From an uncultured Bacilli bacterium (GTDB taxonomy: Bacteria > Bacillota_I > Bacilli_A > RF39 > UBA660): a stretch of DNA of 45,659 bases. How positions within the stretch are numbered: position 1 is the stretch's first letter; each line of letters starts with the position of its first letter. Shown here piece by piece: positions 23,725-32,397 of this stretch. A program made the position numbers and the translations under genes. The notes under the pieces are model-generated. The model worked only from the letters and a program-made list of their open reading frames with translations, did no database searches and had not been told where the DNA came from. The stretch spans positions 1 to 45,659 of the forward strand of contig CAKPMH010000007.1 of the NCBI GenBank assembly GCA_934167935.1. Direction: 5' to 3'.

Positions 23725-24432
23725 TTTTGTTATTGGGTTATATTCAACATATGGCATTGTGTCTAAATTTCTATACTCATTCATCATTTCTTCATATTCA
23801 TCAGGATTATAATAATCTTTAGTATTTGAAGTTTGAGTATTTGAAGTTTGAGTATTTGAAGTTTGAGTGTTTTCTACTTTTTCAACATATGGCATTGTAT
23901 CTAAATTTCTATAATCTTTTATATCTTGTTTCATTTGTTGTTCTTTTGTTTGTTCAAATATTTCTCGACCTTCTACTAGTTTTTCTGCTTCTTTACTTTC
24001 TCTTTCATCTTTAAAGTTTGCTGGATTTTCTATAGTAACTGTTTGATTTTGATTTTCATGTATTTTTGATACTATTTTTCCACCTATTAGGCTTCCTACT
24101 AAAATAAAACTTCCTGATATTAATATTTGTTTTAATTTTTTTTCTTTGTTTGCTAGTTCCTTATTTTTTACACTTTTATTTAATATTCTAATTAAATTTT
24201 GATTTTCATTTATATAATTTTTATCCACAACTATAGTTAAAGTATTTCTCGAGCTAAATATTGCTTTATATCTTATGATTGTTTCTTCTTCCTCTTTTAT
24301 TATTTTTTTACAATCATTTTTCATTGTCTCTTTATTAAATCTTATAACTGTATCTTCTTTTAATTCTTTTTTATTTGTTTTTTCATTTATAGCAAACTTG
24401 TTATCTGTTATGTAATATTTTTCTTCTCTCAT
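23722..24432 (-). CDS. Membrane protein with internal repeats, function unknown
   Basis: 236 residues: a charged N-terminal part (1-100), one membrane helix (about 105-124, ILISGSFILVGSLIGGKIV) and a hydrophilic tail. The tail carries YRNLDTMPYVE twice, either side of a run of NTQTS repeats. Both repeats are visible in DNA (23743-23778 with 23881-23916; 23821-23865). No known family was recognised. The repeated motif may be a binding epitope. It follows mtaB in the same direction with a 21-base gap. Confidence 0.6.
   Translation of the reverse strand: MREEKYYITDNKFAINEKTNKKELKEDTVIRFNKETMKNDCKKIIKEEEETIIRYKAIFSSRNTLTIVVDKNYINENQNLIRILNKSVKNKELANKEKKLKQILISGSFILVGSLIGGKIVSKIHENQNQTVTIENPANFKDERESKEAEKLVEGREIFEQTKEQQMKQDIKDYRNLDTMPYVEKVENTQTSNTQTSNTQTSNTKDYYNPDEYEEMMNEYRNLDTMPYVEYNPITK
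23821..23865. repeat. Three tandem 15-bp repeats (minisatellite) in coding sequence
   Basis: AGTATTTGAAGTTTG is repeated three times without change, encoding NTQTS units. The 15-bp length keeps frame, so copy changes would lengthen or shorten the protein tail. Confidence 0.9.
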
Positions 24433-24453
24433 AGTTACACCTCTATAAGTATT

Positions 24454-25758
24454 TTAAACTATATTTTCTTTATAGTCAATTATATCTCCTATTATACTAG
24501 GATATTCTACTTTTATTAGTTTTACCTTTACATCTTTTCCAATAAGGTTTAAATTAGATTTTGCTTTTACTTGCAAGTAATTCCCTGTATGACCTATTAA
24601 ATATCCGTCTTTTATTACTTCCGGTATAAAAATTAATTCTCTATTTATAAATTTTTCCATATACTCTGTTTCTAATTCTTTTGATAGTTCTATAAGTATT
24701 TTTACTCTTTCTTTTTTAGTTTTTTCATCTATTTGATTTTCCATTTCATCAGCTTTTGTTCCCTTTCTTCTAGAATATGGGAAAACATGTAATTTACTAA
24801 ATTTTATTTTTTTTATTGTTTCTATTGTTTCATTAAATTCTTCTATAGTTTCGTTTGGAAATCCAACTATTACATCTGTTGAAATAGATATTTCTGGTCT
24901 TATTTTTCTTATTTTTTCTATTTTGTCCATAAAATATTTTTTATCATATTTTCTATTCATTCTTTTTAAAGTTGCATCAGATCCTGATTGAAGTGGAATG
25001 TGCATATGATCTACTAATATTTTATTATTTTTTAAAACTTCTAAAAATTCATCTGTTAATTCTGTTATTTCTATTGATGATATTCTAAGTCTTTCTAAAC
25101 CTGAGATTTTACATAAATCATTCAATAAATTGGAAAAATTATAATTTTTTAAATCACTTCCATAATGACCTGTATGAATACCTGTTAAAACAATTTCTTT
25201 ATGTCCTTGTTTTATCAAGTCTTTTGTCTCTTCTATTACAGAATCTTTATCTTTACTTCTTACATTTCCACGTACATAAGGTATTATACAAAATGCACAA
25301 TAATTATTACATCCATCTTCTATTTTAACGAATGCTCTTGTTCTATTAAAATTATTTAATATCATTGGTTCAAAAGTTGTATTCATCATATCGTATATAT
25401 CTAATTTTTTCTTTTTTGTTTTTATATATTCATCTATATATTCAACTACTTTTGATTTTCCAATATTTCCAAGTACGATATCTACTCCATCAACTTTTAA
25501 TACTTCTTCTTTTTTATTTTGACTCATACATCCTACTACTACTATTATTGCATCATCATTTTGTTTAATAGCATGTCTTATTGTTTTAAATGATTTATTA
25601 TCTGCAGTATTTGTTACTGTACATGTATTTATTATTGATATATCAGCTTTTTCATCTAAACCTACTTCTATATAACCTTTATTTTTAAGTAAATCACTCA
25701 TTACATTTGTTTCATATGTATTTACTTTACATCCTAGTGTATATATATTAAACTTCAT
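24454..25758 (-). CDS. mtaB: tRNA t6A37 methylthiotransferase MtaB
   Basis: Radical-SAM enzyme that adds a methylthio group to t6A at tRNA position 37. ATG at 25758 is chosen (GGAGG 5 bases before); an ATG 12 bases earlier overlaps this site. The UPF0004 domain holds Cys10 (LGCKVN), Cys46 (NTCTVT) and Cys77 (VGCMSQ) for one Fe-S cluster. The radical-SAM CxxxCxxC is GCNNYCAFC (Cys150, 154, 157). Downstream come RISSIE, HIPLQSGSD, TDVIVGFPNET and a TRAM domain. The spacing and motifs fit MtaB rather than MiaB or RimO. Length 434 is normal. Confidence 0.93.
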   Translation of the reverse strand: MKFNIYTLGCKVNTYETNVMSDLLKNKGYIEVGLDEKADISIINTCTVTNTADNKSFKTIRHAIKQNDDAIIVVVGCMSQNKKEEVLKVDGVDIVLGNIGKSKVVEYIDEYIKTKKKKLDIYDMMNTTFEPMILNNFNRTRAFVKIEDGCNNYCAFCIIPYVRGNVRSKDKDSVIEETKDLIKQGHKEIVLTGIHTGHYGSDLKNYNFSNLLNDLCKISGLERLRISSIEITELTDEFLEVLKNNKILVDHMHIPLQSGSDATLKRMNRKYDKKYFMDKIEKIRKIRPEISISTDVIVGFPNETIEEFNETIETIKKIKFSKLHVFPYSRRKGTKADEMENQIDEKTKKERVKILIELSKELETEYMEKFINRELIFIPEVIKDGYLIGHTGNYLQVKAKSNLNLIGKDVKVKLIKVEYPSIIGDIIDYKENIV

Positions 25759-25768
25759 ATTTACCTCC

Positions 25769-25793
25769 AAAAAAACTAGAAAATTTTTTCTAG
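25769..25793 (-). terminator. Terminator just upstream of mtaB
   Basis: CTAGAAAA / TTTTCTAG with a T-run that runs directly into the mtaB GGAGG site. Confidence 0.75.
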
Positions 25794-26507
25794 CTAATCT
25801 AAATTCTTTCTAAATTCTTTTAATGCTTTTAAAAAATCATCATTTTTCTTTATTTCAGCATCTAATCTTTTTGTATTGATTATTTTTTCTTCTTTTTCTA
25901 TATTTAATTTATCAAATATATCTTCTTCTTTATTTAATAATTTAGGAACTGATGGATATTTTATATCACTATCTTGTACCCCAAATATAGGTGATATAAA
26001 TTCTGTGCTTTTAAATTTTTTATTTGGATCTATTCTATCCATTTTAAGTGTTTTGTCATTGTCAAAATCATTTATTTCTATTTTTTCATCTATTTTAACT
26101 GGTGTTACTTTTGGCTTTTGTTTTTCTTTAACACTATTTAATAATTCTTGATAACTTATTATTGATTTTTCTTCTTGTTCATTTTCAAAACTTTCTACAA
26201 CATCTTTTGGTGTTGCTTCTAAATCTTTTTGCATTTTAAGTAACATTTCTTCTATTTCATTGTTTATAGGTTCTTCTTTTTTTGTAACAGGTTCTTCCTT
26301 TGAGTCTTTAAAACTAAGTTCTTCTATTGATTTTTCTTTAGGTGATTTATCAATTTCTTGTTCATTTAATATGTCATAGATTTCTTTTTTATCCAATCTT
26401 TTTTCTCTTATAATTAAATAAACTATACATCCAAAATTAATTAATAAAATACCTATTAATATAGATAAAAATAAAGTATTATTAGATAATATATTTAGTA
26501 CATCCAT
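25794..26507 (-). CDS. Single-pass membrane protein of unknown function
   Basis: Start at 26507 (GGAG 7 bases before it, overlapping the rsmE stop) gives 237 residues. One membrane helix (about 11-35, NNTLFLSILIGILLINFGCI) is followed by a long acidic and Lys-rich cytoplasmic tail without recognisable domains, probably disordered and partly coiled. Its ribosome site lies in the rsmE end, so the two are coupled. Nothing indicates its job. Confidence 0.6.
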   Translation of the reverse strand: MDVLNILSNNTLFLSILIGILLINFGCIVYLIIREKRLDKKEIYDILNEQEIDKSPKEKSIEELSFKDSKEEPVTKKEEPINNEIEEMLLKMQKDLEATPKDVVESFENEQEEKSIISYQELLNSVKEKQKPKVTPVKIDEKIEINDFDNDKTLKMDRIDPNKKFKSTEFISPIFGVQDSDIKYPSVPKLLNKEEDIFDKLNIEKEEKIINTKRLDAEIKKNDDFLKALKEFRKNLD

Positions 26508-26511
26508 TATA

Positions 26512-27225
26512 TCACTCCATAAATTCATAGTTAATTATACTTAACAAAAATAAGGGAACTGTTTCTACTCTCATAATTCGCTCACCAAGTGTAATAGATT
26601 CAAACCCTAGCTTATTAAGCATTTCTTCTTCTTTTATTTCTAATCCACCTTCTGGACCAACTACTAAGTTTATTCTATCACAATTTTTTACATTTTTCAT
26701 TACTATTTTTATATTTTTTGCTTTTTCTTTTGTACTACATACATACTTAAATCCATTTATATTTATTAGTTTTTCTATAGTTTTTATCTCACTAATTTCT
26801 GGTATATCTACTCTATGTGATTGTTCACTTGCTTCTTTTACAATTCTCTCCCATCTTTTTAGTTTTTTTAAGTAATCTGTTTGTTTTAGCTTTATAATGC
26901 TTCTATTTGTTATTATGGGTATTATTTTAGATACACCAAGTTCTGTTGCTTTTTGAAGTATTAAATCCATTTTTTGTTCTTTTAAAAGTGGTATTATTAA
27001 TGTTATATCTGGTGTATTATAATTAACTTTTTCTAGTTCTTTTTTTATATTTATTTTAATATTATTCTTTACATTTTCTAGACAACATAAAAATGCCTTT
27101 TTTTCATATACAACTATTATTTCATCGTTATCTTTCATTCTCATTACGGTTTTAATGTGATATATATCATCATCTTTTAATATAAATGTATTATCTATTT
27201 TTTCTTTTGTAAAATATCTTTGCAT
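26512..27225 (-). CDS. rsmE: 16S rRNA m3U1498 methyltransferase RsmE
   Basis: A SPOUT-class methyltransferase that modifies U1498 of 16S rRNA. The N-terminal PUA-like part (QRYFTKEKIDN, DIYHIKTVMRM) is followed by the knot domain: LIIPLLKEQKMDLILQKATELG, PIITNRS, ERIVKEASEQSHR, LVVGPEGGLE and LGERIMRVETVPL. Length 237 is normal. An extended -10 (TG-A-TAAAAT) lies 22 bases upstream, with AGAGGTGA. Confidence 0.95.
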   Translation of the reverse strand: MQRYFTKEKIDNTFILKDDDIYHIKTVMRMKDNDEIIVVYEKKAFLCCLENVKNNIKINIKKELEKVNYNTPDITLIIPLLKEQKMDLILQKATELGVSKIIPIITNRSIIKLKQTDYLKKLKRWERIVKEASEQSHRVDIPEISEIKTIEKLININGFKYVCSTKEKAKNIKIVMKNVKNCDRINLVVGPEGGLEIKEEEMLNKLGFESITLGERIMRVETVPLFLLSIINYEFME

Positions 27226-27274
27226 AATTCACCTCTAATTTTTCTTTATTTTATCATATTTTTATCTATAATGC

Positions 27275-27298
27275 TAAAAAAAACAGTTTTACTGTTTT
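27275..27298 (-). terminator. Terminator after trxA
   Basis: AAAACAGT / ACTGTTTT followed by T on the minus strand, overlapping the trxA stop. Confidence 0.75.
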
Positions 27299-27588
27299 AT
27301 CCATTTAATTATTTCTTCTTTACTTGATATCCCAACTCTTTTTTCTATTAATTTTCCATTTTCAAATAATATCATTGTTGGTATACTCATTATTCCATAT
27401 GATTTTGCGATTTCTGGATTTTTATCTACATTAACTTTTAAAAGTTTTATTCCCGTTTCTACATTTACTTGTTCTAATATAGGGCTTAACATACGACATG
27501 GTCCACACCAATCTGCATAAAAATCAACTAATACTTTATCTTGTTTAATTATATCGTCAAATTTTTCTTTTTCTAATTCTAAATTCAT
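27289..27588 (-). CDS. trxA: Thioredoxin
   Basis: A 99-residue cytoplasmic thioredoxin with the standard active site WCGPC (27-31), the cis-Pro loop SIPTMILF and a normal fold length. It reduces protein disulfides. It lies 4 bases after cvpA. A second, more diverged thioredoxin-like gene is at 42508-42765. Confidence 0.96.
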   Translation of the reverse strand: MNLELEKEKFDDIIKQDKVLVDFYADWCGPCRMLSPILEQVNVETGIKLLKVNVDKNPEIAKSYGIMSIPTMILFENGKLIEKRVGISSKEEIIKWIKQ

Positions 27589-27592
27589 TTTA

Positions 27593-28306
27593 TCACTCCT
27601 TGTATTTTTCTATTAATTTATCTATATTTTTTACTTTTATTTTATTTTTTTCTTTCAATTTTTCTATTGATGATGGTTTTACTATTTTATGTTCTAACAT
27701 AATATCTATTGCTTTATAATCAAAACTACTATCAAATTTATTTTTTGTTTTATAGTCATCTATTAAATTACTTACCTCTTCACTTGCTTTTATAGTATCT
27801 TTAGTCATAGTTGTTAAAATTGGTGTTTTATTTAGTATAGATGAAGCTATTTTTGAATCTTTTAAAATATCTGTTTTAAAAAATGGTAAATTTATTATGT
27901 ATAGAATAATAAAACTCCATACTATTCCTTCTAATATTCCCACTACAAATCCAAGTATTTTAGATGGTATTCCAAGTACAACTGTTATTTTAAGTATTTT
28001 TTCAAATATAGTAGTTGCAAATACTAATACTTTAAAAATAATTGTAAGTAATGATAGTACTATAAAGAATGATATTATCTCATATAAAATAATATTTAAA
28101 GATGTTGCTCCTTTTATAATCCATGAAAATTTAAAAAATGGCAAATACTCATACATTAAACTTGATAATGGATTTTTCAAAATAAAAGCTAATATTATTA
28201 TGATAAAGAAGCCTAAAAAACATACTAGTTCTTTTGTAAATCCTCTTTTTAATCCTAATAATGCACTACTTAAAATAAGTAAAAAAATAATTACATCTAC
28301 AATCAT
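27593..28306 (-). CDS. CvpA family membrane protein
   Basis: Four hydrophobic helices fill residues 1-150, with the CvpA start IVDVIIFLLILSSALLGLKRGF and the FVVGILEGIVWSFI helix. A hydrophilic C-terminal tail follows. CvpA was named for colicin V production; in Firmicutes (YshB) it often lies near mutS2, trxA or polX and its role is unclear. Length 237 is somewhat longer than usual. Confidence 0.8.
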   Translation of the reverse strand: MIVDVIIFLLILSSALLGLKRGFTKELVCFLGFFIIIILAFILKNPLSSLMYEYLPFFKFSWIIKGATSLNIILYEIISFFIVLSLLTIIFKVLVFATTIFEKILKITVVLGIPSKILGFVVGILEGIVWSFIILYIINLPFFKTDILKDSKIASSILNKTPILTTMTKDTIKASEEVSNLIDDYKTKNKFDSSFDYKAIDIMLEHKIVKPSSIEKLKEKNKIKVKNIDKLIEKYKE

Positions 28307-28526
28307 AATATCCCTCTTTATAATTATATTACAAATTTTATTAAAAATAAATGTTTTTAATAAAAAATAATAGTATAATTCTTATTCTAATTTTTTTATA
28401 CTATTATAATAACTTTAATATCTAAATATAAATTTATACTTTATATTTTCTATATTAAGATAACTTTTTTATTTATACCATCTTTTATCATAGATAGTAA
28501 CAAATTATTTTATTTATTCAATTAAA

Positions 28527-28556
28527 TTTACAAAAAAAGTTTCTTTATGATAAAAT
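28527..28556 (+). promoter_or_regulatory. Promoter of rnhC
   Basis: TTTACA (28527-28532), 18 bases, TAAAAT (28551-28556) with an extended TGA. The rest of the 270-base gap (28307-28576) is AT-rich and shows no other feature I can support. Confidence 0.6.
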
Positions 28557-28576
28557 AATTATAGGTTGGTGATTTT

Positions 28577-29524
28577 ATGACAATAACTTTAAAAGTAAGT
28601 GATAATACAAAAAAGGAAATGATTGAATTTTTTCAAGATTATAAAAGACCTAAAACACCTCAGTATGCTATCTTCCAGGCAGATGATGCTGATACGGTTG
28701 TAACTTTATATGAATCTGGAAAAGCTGTATTTCAAGGAATTAGTGCGGATATTTCTGCGAATATATGGATGGAAAGAGAAAAATATTTAAATCCAAATAA
28801 AACTATTGATATTAAAAACAGTGAGGAAAAGAAAAAAGAAAAAAGTGAAATTATTATTGATCCTAAAATATACTATTCTAATTCGATTGGCTCTGATGAA
28901 GTTGGTACTGGTGATTTTTTTGGGCCAATTGTTGTTACGGCAGCATATGTTTCCAAAGATAATATTAAATTTTTAGAAGAATTAGGTGTAAAAGATTCTA
29001 AAAAGTTGGATGATAATAAAATTATGGAAATAGTACCTAAAATTATTAAAAAAATTCCCTATAAAAGTATGATTCTAACTAATAAAGAGTATAATTTAAA
29101 ATATAGTGATGATATTAATATGAACAAAATTAAAGCAATTCTTCATAATAAAGTTTTAGTTGAATTAAGTAGTGTTTATAAAGCTGATTATATTGTTGTT
29201 GATGAATTTGCTAAGGCACCAATTTACTATAATTATTTAAAAAATTCTAGTAATGTTTGTAAGAATATTACATTTATGACTAAAGGAGAAAGCAAGGTTC
29301 TATCCGTTGCTTGTGCATCAATGATAAGTAGATATATATTTATTCATGAGTTTGATAAATTAAGTGAAAGTGTTGATACATTTTTACCTAAAGGAGCAAG
29401 TGATAAAGTTGATTTAGTAGGTAGTGATATTGCTAAAAAATATGGTTTCGATAAATTAAAAGATATAGCTAAATTAAATTTTAAAAATACTGAAAAAATA
29501 AAAAAAATTATAGATAATCTATAA
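28577..29524 (+). CDS. rnhC: Ribonuclease HIII
   Basis: Degrades the RNA strand of RNA-DNA hybrids. An N-terminal TBP-like domain (1-75, with QYAIFQADDADTVVTLYESGKAVFQG), typical of HIII, precedes the catalytic domain. The latter opens with GSDEVGTGDFFGP (105-117) with catalytic Asp107 and Glu108. Later motifs are GVKDSKKLDD, IVVDEFAKAP and TKGESKVLSVACASMISR. The 315 residues are normal for the family. Confidence 0.96.
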   Translation: MTITLKVSDNTKKEMIEFFQDYKRPKTPQYAIFQADDADTVVTLYESGKAVFQGISADISANIWMEREKYLNPNKTIDIKNSEEKKKEKSEIIIDPKIYYSNSIGSDEVGTGDFFGPIVVTAAYVSKDNIKFLEELGVKDSKKLDDNKIMEIVPKIIKKIPYKSMILTNKEYNLKYSDDINMNKIKAILHNKVLVELSSVYKADYIVVDEFAKAPIYYNYLKNSSNVCKNITFMTKGESKVLSVACASMISRYIFIHEFDKLSESVDTFLPKGASDKVDLVGSDIAKKYGFDKLKDIAKLNFKNTEKIKKIIDNL

Positions 29525-29529
29525 TTTTT

Positions 29530-30423
29530 TTATTTGACTATTTCTTGTTCTAATATTAAATCTATATCATATTTTTCTTTTACTTTGCTTTTTATTTCAT
29601 TAATTAATTTAACGATATCACTACCACTTGCTTTATTATAATTTATAATAAAATTAGCATGTTTTTCACTAACTTTTGCACCACCAATTACTTTTCCTTT
29701 ATAACCAATATTTTCTATTAGCATTCCGGCATAACTATCTGATGGATTTCTAAAAACACTTCCAGCACTTGGATAATCAAGGGGTTGAGTCATAAATCTT
29801 CTTTGTTTTCTATCTTCAATAATATTTAGTATTTCATCTTTTTTACCATGTTTTAAAATTATATTAGCAGATAAACAAATAAATCCTTCGTTTTCTTTTA
29901 AAAATGATGTTCTATAATGGAAATTTAAATCTTTATTATATATTTTTTTTATTTTTAAATCTGGTGTTAATGCTATAATCGATTCAACAATATATCCCAT
30001 ATCACTTTTATAAGCACCTGCATTATTAAATATTGCTCCTCCTATAGTACCAGGAATTCCTGTTGCAAATTCCATTCCAGTTAATCCTAATTTGCTAACC
30101 TTTATAGCTAACTTCATTAAGTTATAGCCTGCTCCAACTTTGATTTTTGTATCTTCTATTACTAATTTATCAAAATGATCAAGTTTTATTAATACTCCTA
30201 AATAATCGTGTTCAAATATTAAGTTAGCTCCTCCACCTAATATTTTATATTTAATATTATTTTCTTTTAAGTAGGATAAAAGTTTTATTAATTGTTCTTC
30301 ATTTTCTGGAAAAGCCATATATTTAGCATTACATGATATTTTATAAGTATTATATTTAGCTAAATTTACATCAGCTTCTATTTTTCCACATTTTAATTTT
30401 TTTAAATTTTCTAAATTTACCAT
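29530..30423 (-). CDS. murB: UDP-N-acetylenolpyruvoylglucosamine reductase
   Basis: FAD enzyme that completes UDP-MurNAc. The FAD-binding part shows LGGGANLIF, and GMEFATGIPGTIGGAIFNNAGAY is the strongest family block. FHYRTSFLKE holds the catalytic-site Arg, and PSAGSVFRNP carries the Ser that protonates the intermediate. Length 297. It follows murG by one base, so the two form an operon. Presence of MurB and MurG shows the organism builds peptidoglycan. Confidence 0.96.
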   Translation of the reverse strand: MVNLENLKKLKCGKIEADVNLAKYNTYKISCNAKYMAFPENEEQLIKLLSYLKENNIKYKILGGGANLIFEHDYLGVLIKLDHFDKLVIEDTKIKVGAGYNLMKLAIKVSKLGLTGMEFATGIPGTIGGAIFNNAGAYKSDMGYIVESIIALTPDLKIKKIYNKDLNFHYRTSFLKENEGFICLSANIILKHGKKDEILNIIEDRKQRRFMTQPLDYPSAGSVFRNPSDSYAGMLIENIGYKGKVIGGAKVSEKHANFIINYNKASGSDIVKLINEIKSKVKEKYDIDLILEQEIVK

Positions 30424-30424
30424 A

Positions 30425-31507
30425 TTACTTCCTATCTACGAGTTCTCTTAACTCTTCATATATTTTAGTTGCACTATTTTTTACACCTAATTCTTCTAAA
30501 TTTTTTCTAAATTCATTTATTTTTTCATCATTATCTATTACATTATCGATTGTTCTAACTAAAATATCTCCTTTTAAATCTTTTTCTTCTATCATAATAG
30601 CGGCATTTTTATTTATTAAATCCAAAGCGTTTTTTACTTGATGGTTTTCTGTTACATATGGGCTTGGTATTAATATGCTTGGTATTTTAAGAGCAATTAT
30701 TTCACTTAATGTTGATGCTCCTGCTCTTGATACAATTAAATCAGTTTTTTTCATTATTCTTGTCATATTTTCTATATATGGTACAACATGTACATTAGAA
30801 GGAAATTTAGCTTTTTTAACTTCATCATAAGAACTATTACCTGTAACAAATAATATTTCATATTTTTTATTTTTAAATAATGACATTGTTTTTAATAAAA
30901 AATCATTTATTTTTGATGATCCAAGTGATCCCATAACAAATAAAACTAACTTTTTGTTTTCTTTTAAGTTAAATTCTTCTTTTTTTGCTGGTTCTACATT
31001 TATAGCATTTTCACTGCAAGGATTTCCTGTAAATACAGTTTTATATTCAGGAAACTTTTTTATACTTGATTTAAAAGATACTGCTATTTTATCAGCAAAA
31101 TTACTTAAAAAAGTATTAGCTTTTCCGGGAAAACTATTTTGTTCATGAATAAAAGTTTTATAACCTAATTTATGGGCTGAATATAAAACAGGGCCTGTTA
31201 CATATCCACCCACACCTATTACAACATCTGGTTTAAAATCTTTTATTAATTTTTTACATTTTTTTATACTTTTAAAAAAACATTTTATTGTTTTAAAGTT
31301 CTTTGTAATTCTTTTTCTATCAAAGCCATATATTTCTATAGTTTCAAACGGAATATTATATTTAGGTATTATATCTTTTTCCATTCTATTATGTGTTCCT
31401 ATATATAAAAACTCACTATTTGGTTCTTTTTCTTTTATTTTATTTATAATACTTAATGCAGGATAAATATGTCCACCTGATCCACCAGCACTAATTATAA
31501 CTCTCAT
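30425..31507 (-). CDS. murG: UDP-GlcNAc:lipid I transferase MurG
   Basis: Transfers GlcNAc to lipid I to make lipid II. Seen are the N-terminal ISAGGSGGHIYPAL (donor/lipid loop), VVIGVGGYVTGPVLY, HEQNSFPG, VFTGNPC and, in the C-terminal domain, LFVMGSLGSSKIND and VSRAGASTLSEI ... PSPYVTENHQ. Length 360 is normal. Upstream is an extended -10 with a 15-base gap to the ATG. The acceptor C55 lipid depends on UppS (2184-2915). Confidence 0.96.
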   Translation of the reverse strand: MRVIISAGGSGGHIYPALSIINKIKEKEPNSEFLYIGTHNRMEKDIIPKYNIPFETIEIYGFDRKRITKNFKTIKCFFKSIKKCKKLIKDFKPDVVIGVGGYVTGPVLYSAHKLGYKTFIHEQNSFPGKANTFLSNFADKIAVSFKSSIKKFPEYKTVFTGNPCSENAINVEPAKKEEFNLKENKKLVLFVMGSLGSSKINDFLLKTMSLFKNKKYEILFVTGNSSYDEVKKAKFPSNVHVVPYIENMTRIMKKTDLIVSRAGASTLSEIIALKIPSILIPSPYVTENHQVKNALDLINKNAAIMIEEKDLKGDILVRTIDNVIDNDEKINEFRKNLEELGVKNSATKIYEELRELVDRK

Positions 31508-31522
31508 ACAATCACCTATTTC

Positions 31523-31528
31523 ATTATA
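31523..31528 (-). promoter_or_regulatory. Extended -10 promoter of murG
   Basis: TG-G-TATAAT (hexamer 31523-31528), 15 bases before the ATG with AGGTGA in between. No clear -35. Confidence 0.55.
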
Positions 31529-31575
31529 CCATAATTATATTTTATTTAAAAGTCAATTAGAACATGAACTTTTAT

Positions 31576-31628
31576 AAAAAAAGGAAAACCATAACACTAT
31601 AGTTTTCCATGTATTAAAAAATAATACA
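31576..31628 (-). terminator. Orphan terminator with preceding hairpin upstream of murG
   Basis: On the minus strand TGTATTA/TAATACA (31610-31628) is followed at once by GGAAAAC/GTTTTCC (31583-31608) and eight T. No minus-strand gene lies directly upstream. It may end a short RNA or act as a barrier to antisense transcription from the pgsA side. Remaining bases of this gap are AT-rich. Confidence 0.6.
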
Positions 31629-31707
31629 CTATATTATATTCAAATTATTTTAATTATTGATTATTTTTATTAATCATGTTAATATATTTAATATAGGAGA
31701 TGATTTG

Positions 31708-32382
31708 ATGAATGCTAAAGCTAAAGTATTAATTCCAAATATTTTAACATTATCTAGGCTTATTTTAACGCCAATTATTATAATACTTGGATTATTAAAA
31801 AAATATAAAATTTCTTTAATTATGGTTGTTATTGCTTGTATTACTGATTTATTTGATGGTAAGTTAGCCAGAAAATGGAATACAGTTACTAAAACGGGAG
31901 CAAAACTTGATGCTTTATGTGATAAAATATTTGCAATCGGTCTTATTGCTTGTTTAATTAATAAATTTAAAATTTTTATTCCTTTACTTATTTTAGAATC
32001 GATTATAGGTTTATTTAATTTATTTGCTTATTATAAAACCAATTCTAATGATTCTTTAATGATTGGAAAAATTAAAACTAATTTTTTATTTATTACTATA
32101 TCGCTTGGTTTTTCCACTTTGTTTACTAAATTCTTTACTAAATTAATTCCTGGTTTTTCTATTATGACTATTAATATTCAAACTTTAACATTTATTAGTT
32201 ATATAATTAATTTTTATGATAATATGAAAAATAAAAAATTAGAAGAAGCTATTATTAAAGATAAGGATACTACAAGAGTTAAAATATATGAACCTCTTTT
32301 AGAAAAAAAAGAACCAAAAGAATTTAGTTCTGATACAAAAGTTTTAAAAAATATTAAAGATGTATTTTTAGATGAAGATTAA
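31708..32382 (+). CDS. pgsA: CDP-diacylglycerol-glycerol-3-phosphate phosphatidyltransferase (PgsA-like)
   Basis: Makes phosphatidylglycerol phosphate from CDP-DAG. ATG at 31708 is chosen (TAGGAG 8 bases before it); in-frame codons upstream to 31657 lack a ribosome site. NILTLSRLILTP near the start and the CDP-alcohol transferase motif DGKLAR-x8-G-x3-D-x3-D (DLFDGKLARKW...GAKLDALCDK) are intact. There are about five helices. The last 50 residues are an added hydrophilic tail. Choline or inositol use cannot be excluded, but the start motif fits PgsA. CdsA at 1403-2203 supplies its substrate. Confidence 0.85.
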   Translation: MNAKAKVLIPNILTLSRLILTPIIIILGLLKKYKISLIMVVIACITDLFDGKLARKWNTVTKTGAKLDALCDKIFAIGLIACLINKFKIFIPLLILESIIGLFNLFAYYKTNSNDSLMIGKIKTNFLFITISLGFSTLFTKFFTKLIPGFSIMTINIQTLTFISYIINFYDNMKNKKLEEAIIKDKDTTRVKIYEPLLEKKEPKEFSSDTKVLKNIKDVFLDED

Positions 32383-32397
32383 TCTTCATTTTTTTTA
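32372..32397 (+). terminator. Terminator after pgsA
   Basis: An 18-base palindrome (ATGAAGATT, AATCTTCAT) followed by nine T. It contains the stop codons of both convergent genes, which overlap by four bases. Confidence 0.75.

Noticed and set aside
23821..23865. Possible CRISPR-like direct repeats
   Set aside because: The units are only 15 bp, directly adjacent with no spacers and in frame with a protein, so this is a coding minisatellite.
27897..28370. A 157-codon plus-strand reading frame
   Set aside because: It is the shadow of the CvpA-like gene and lacks a ribosome site.
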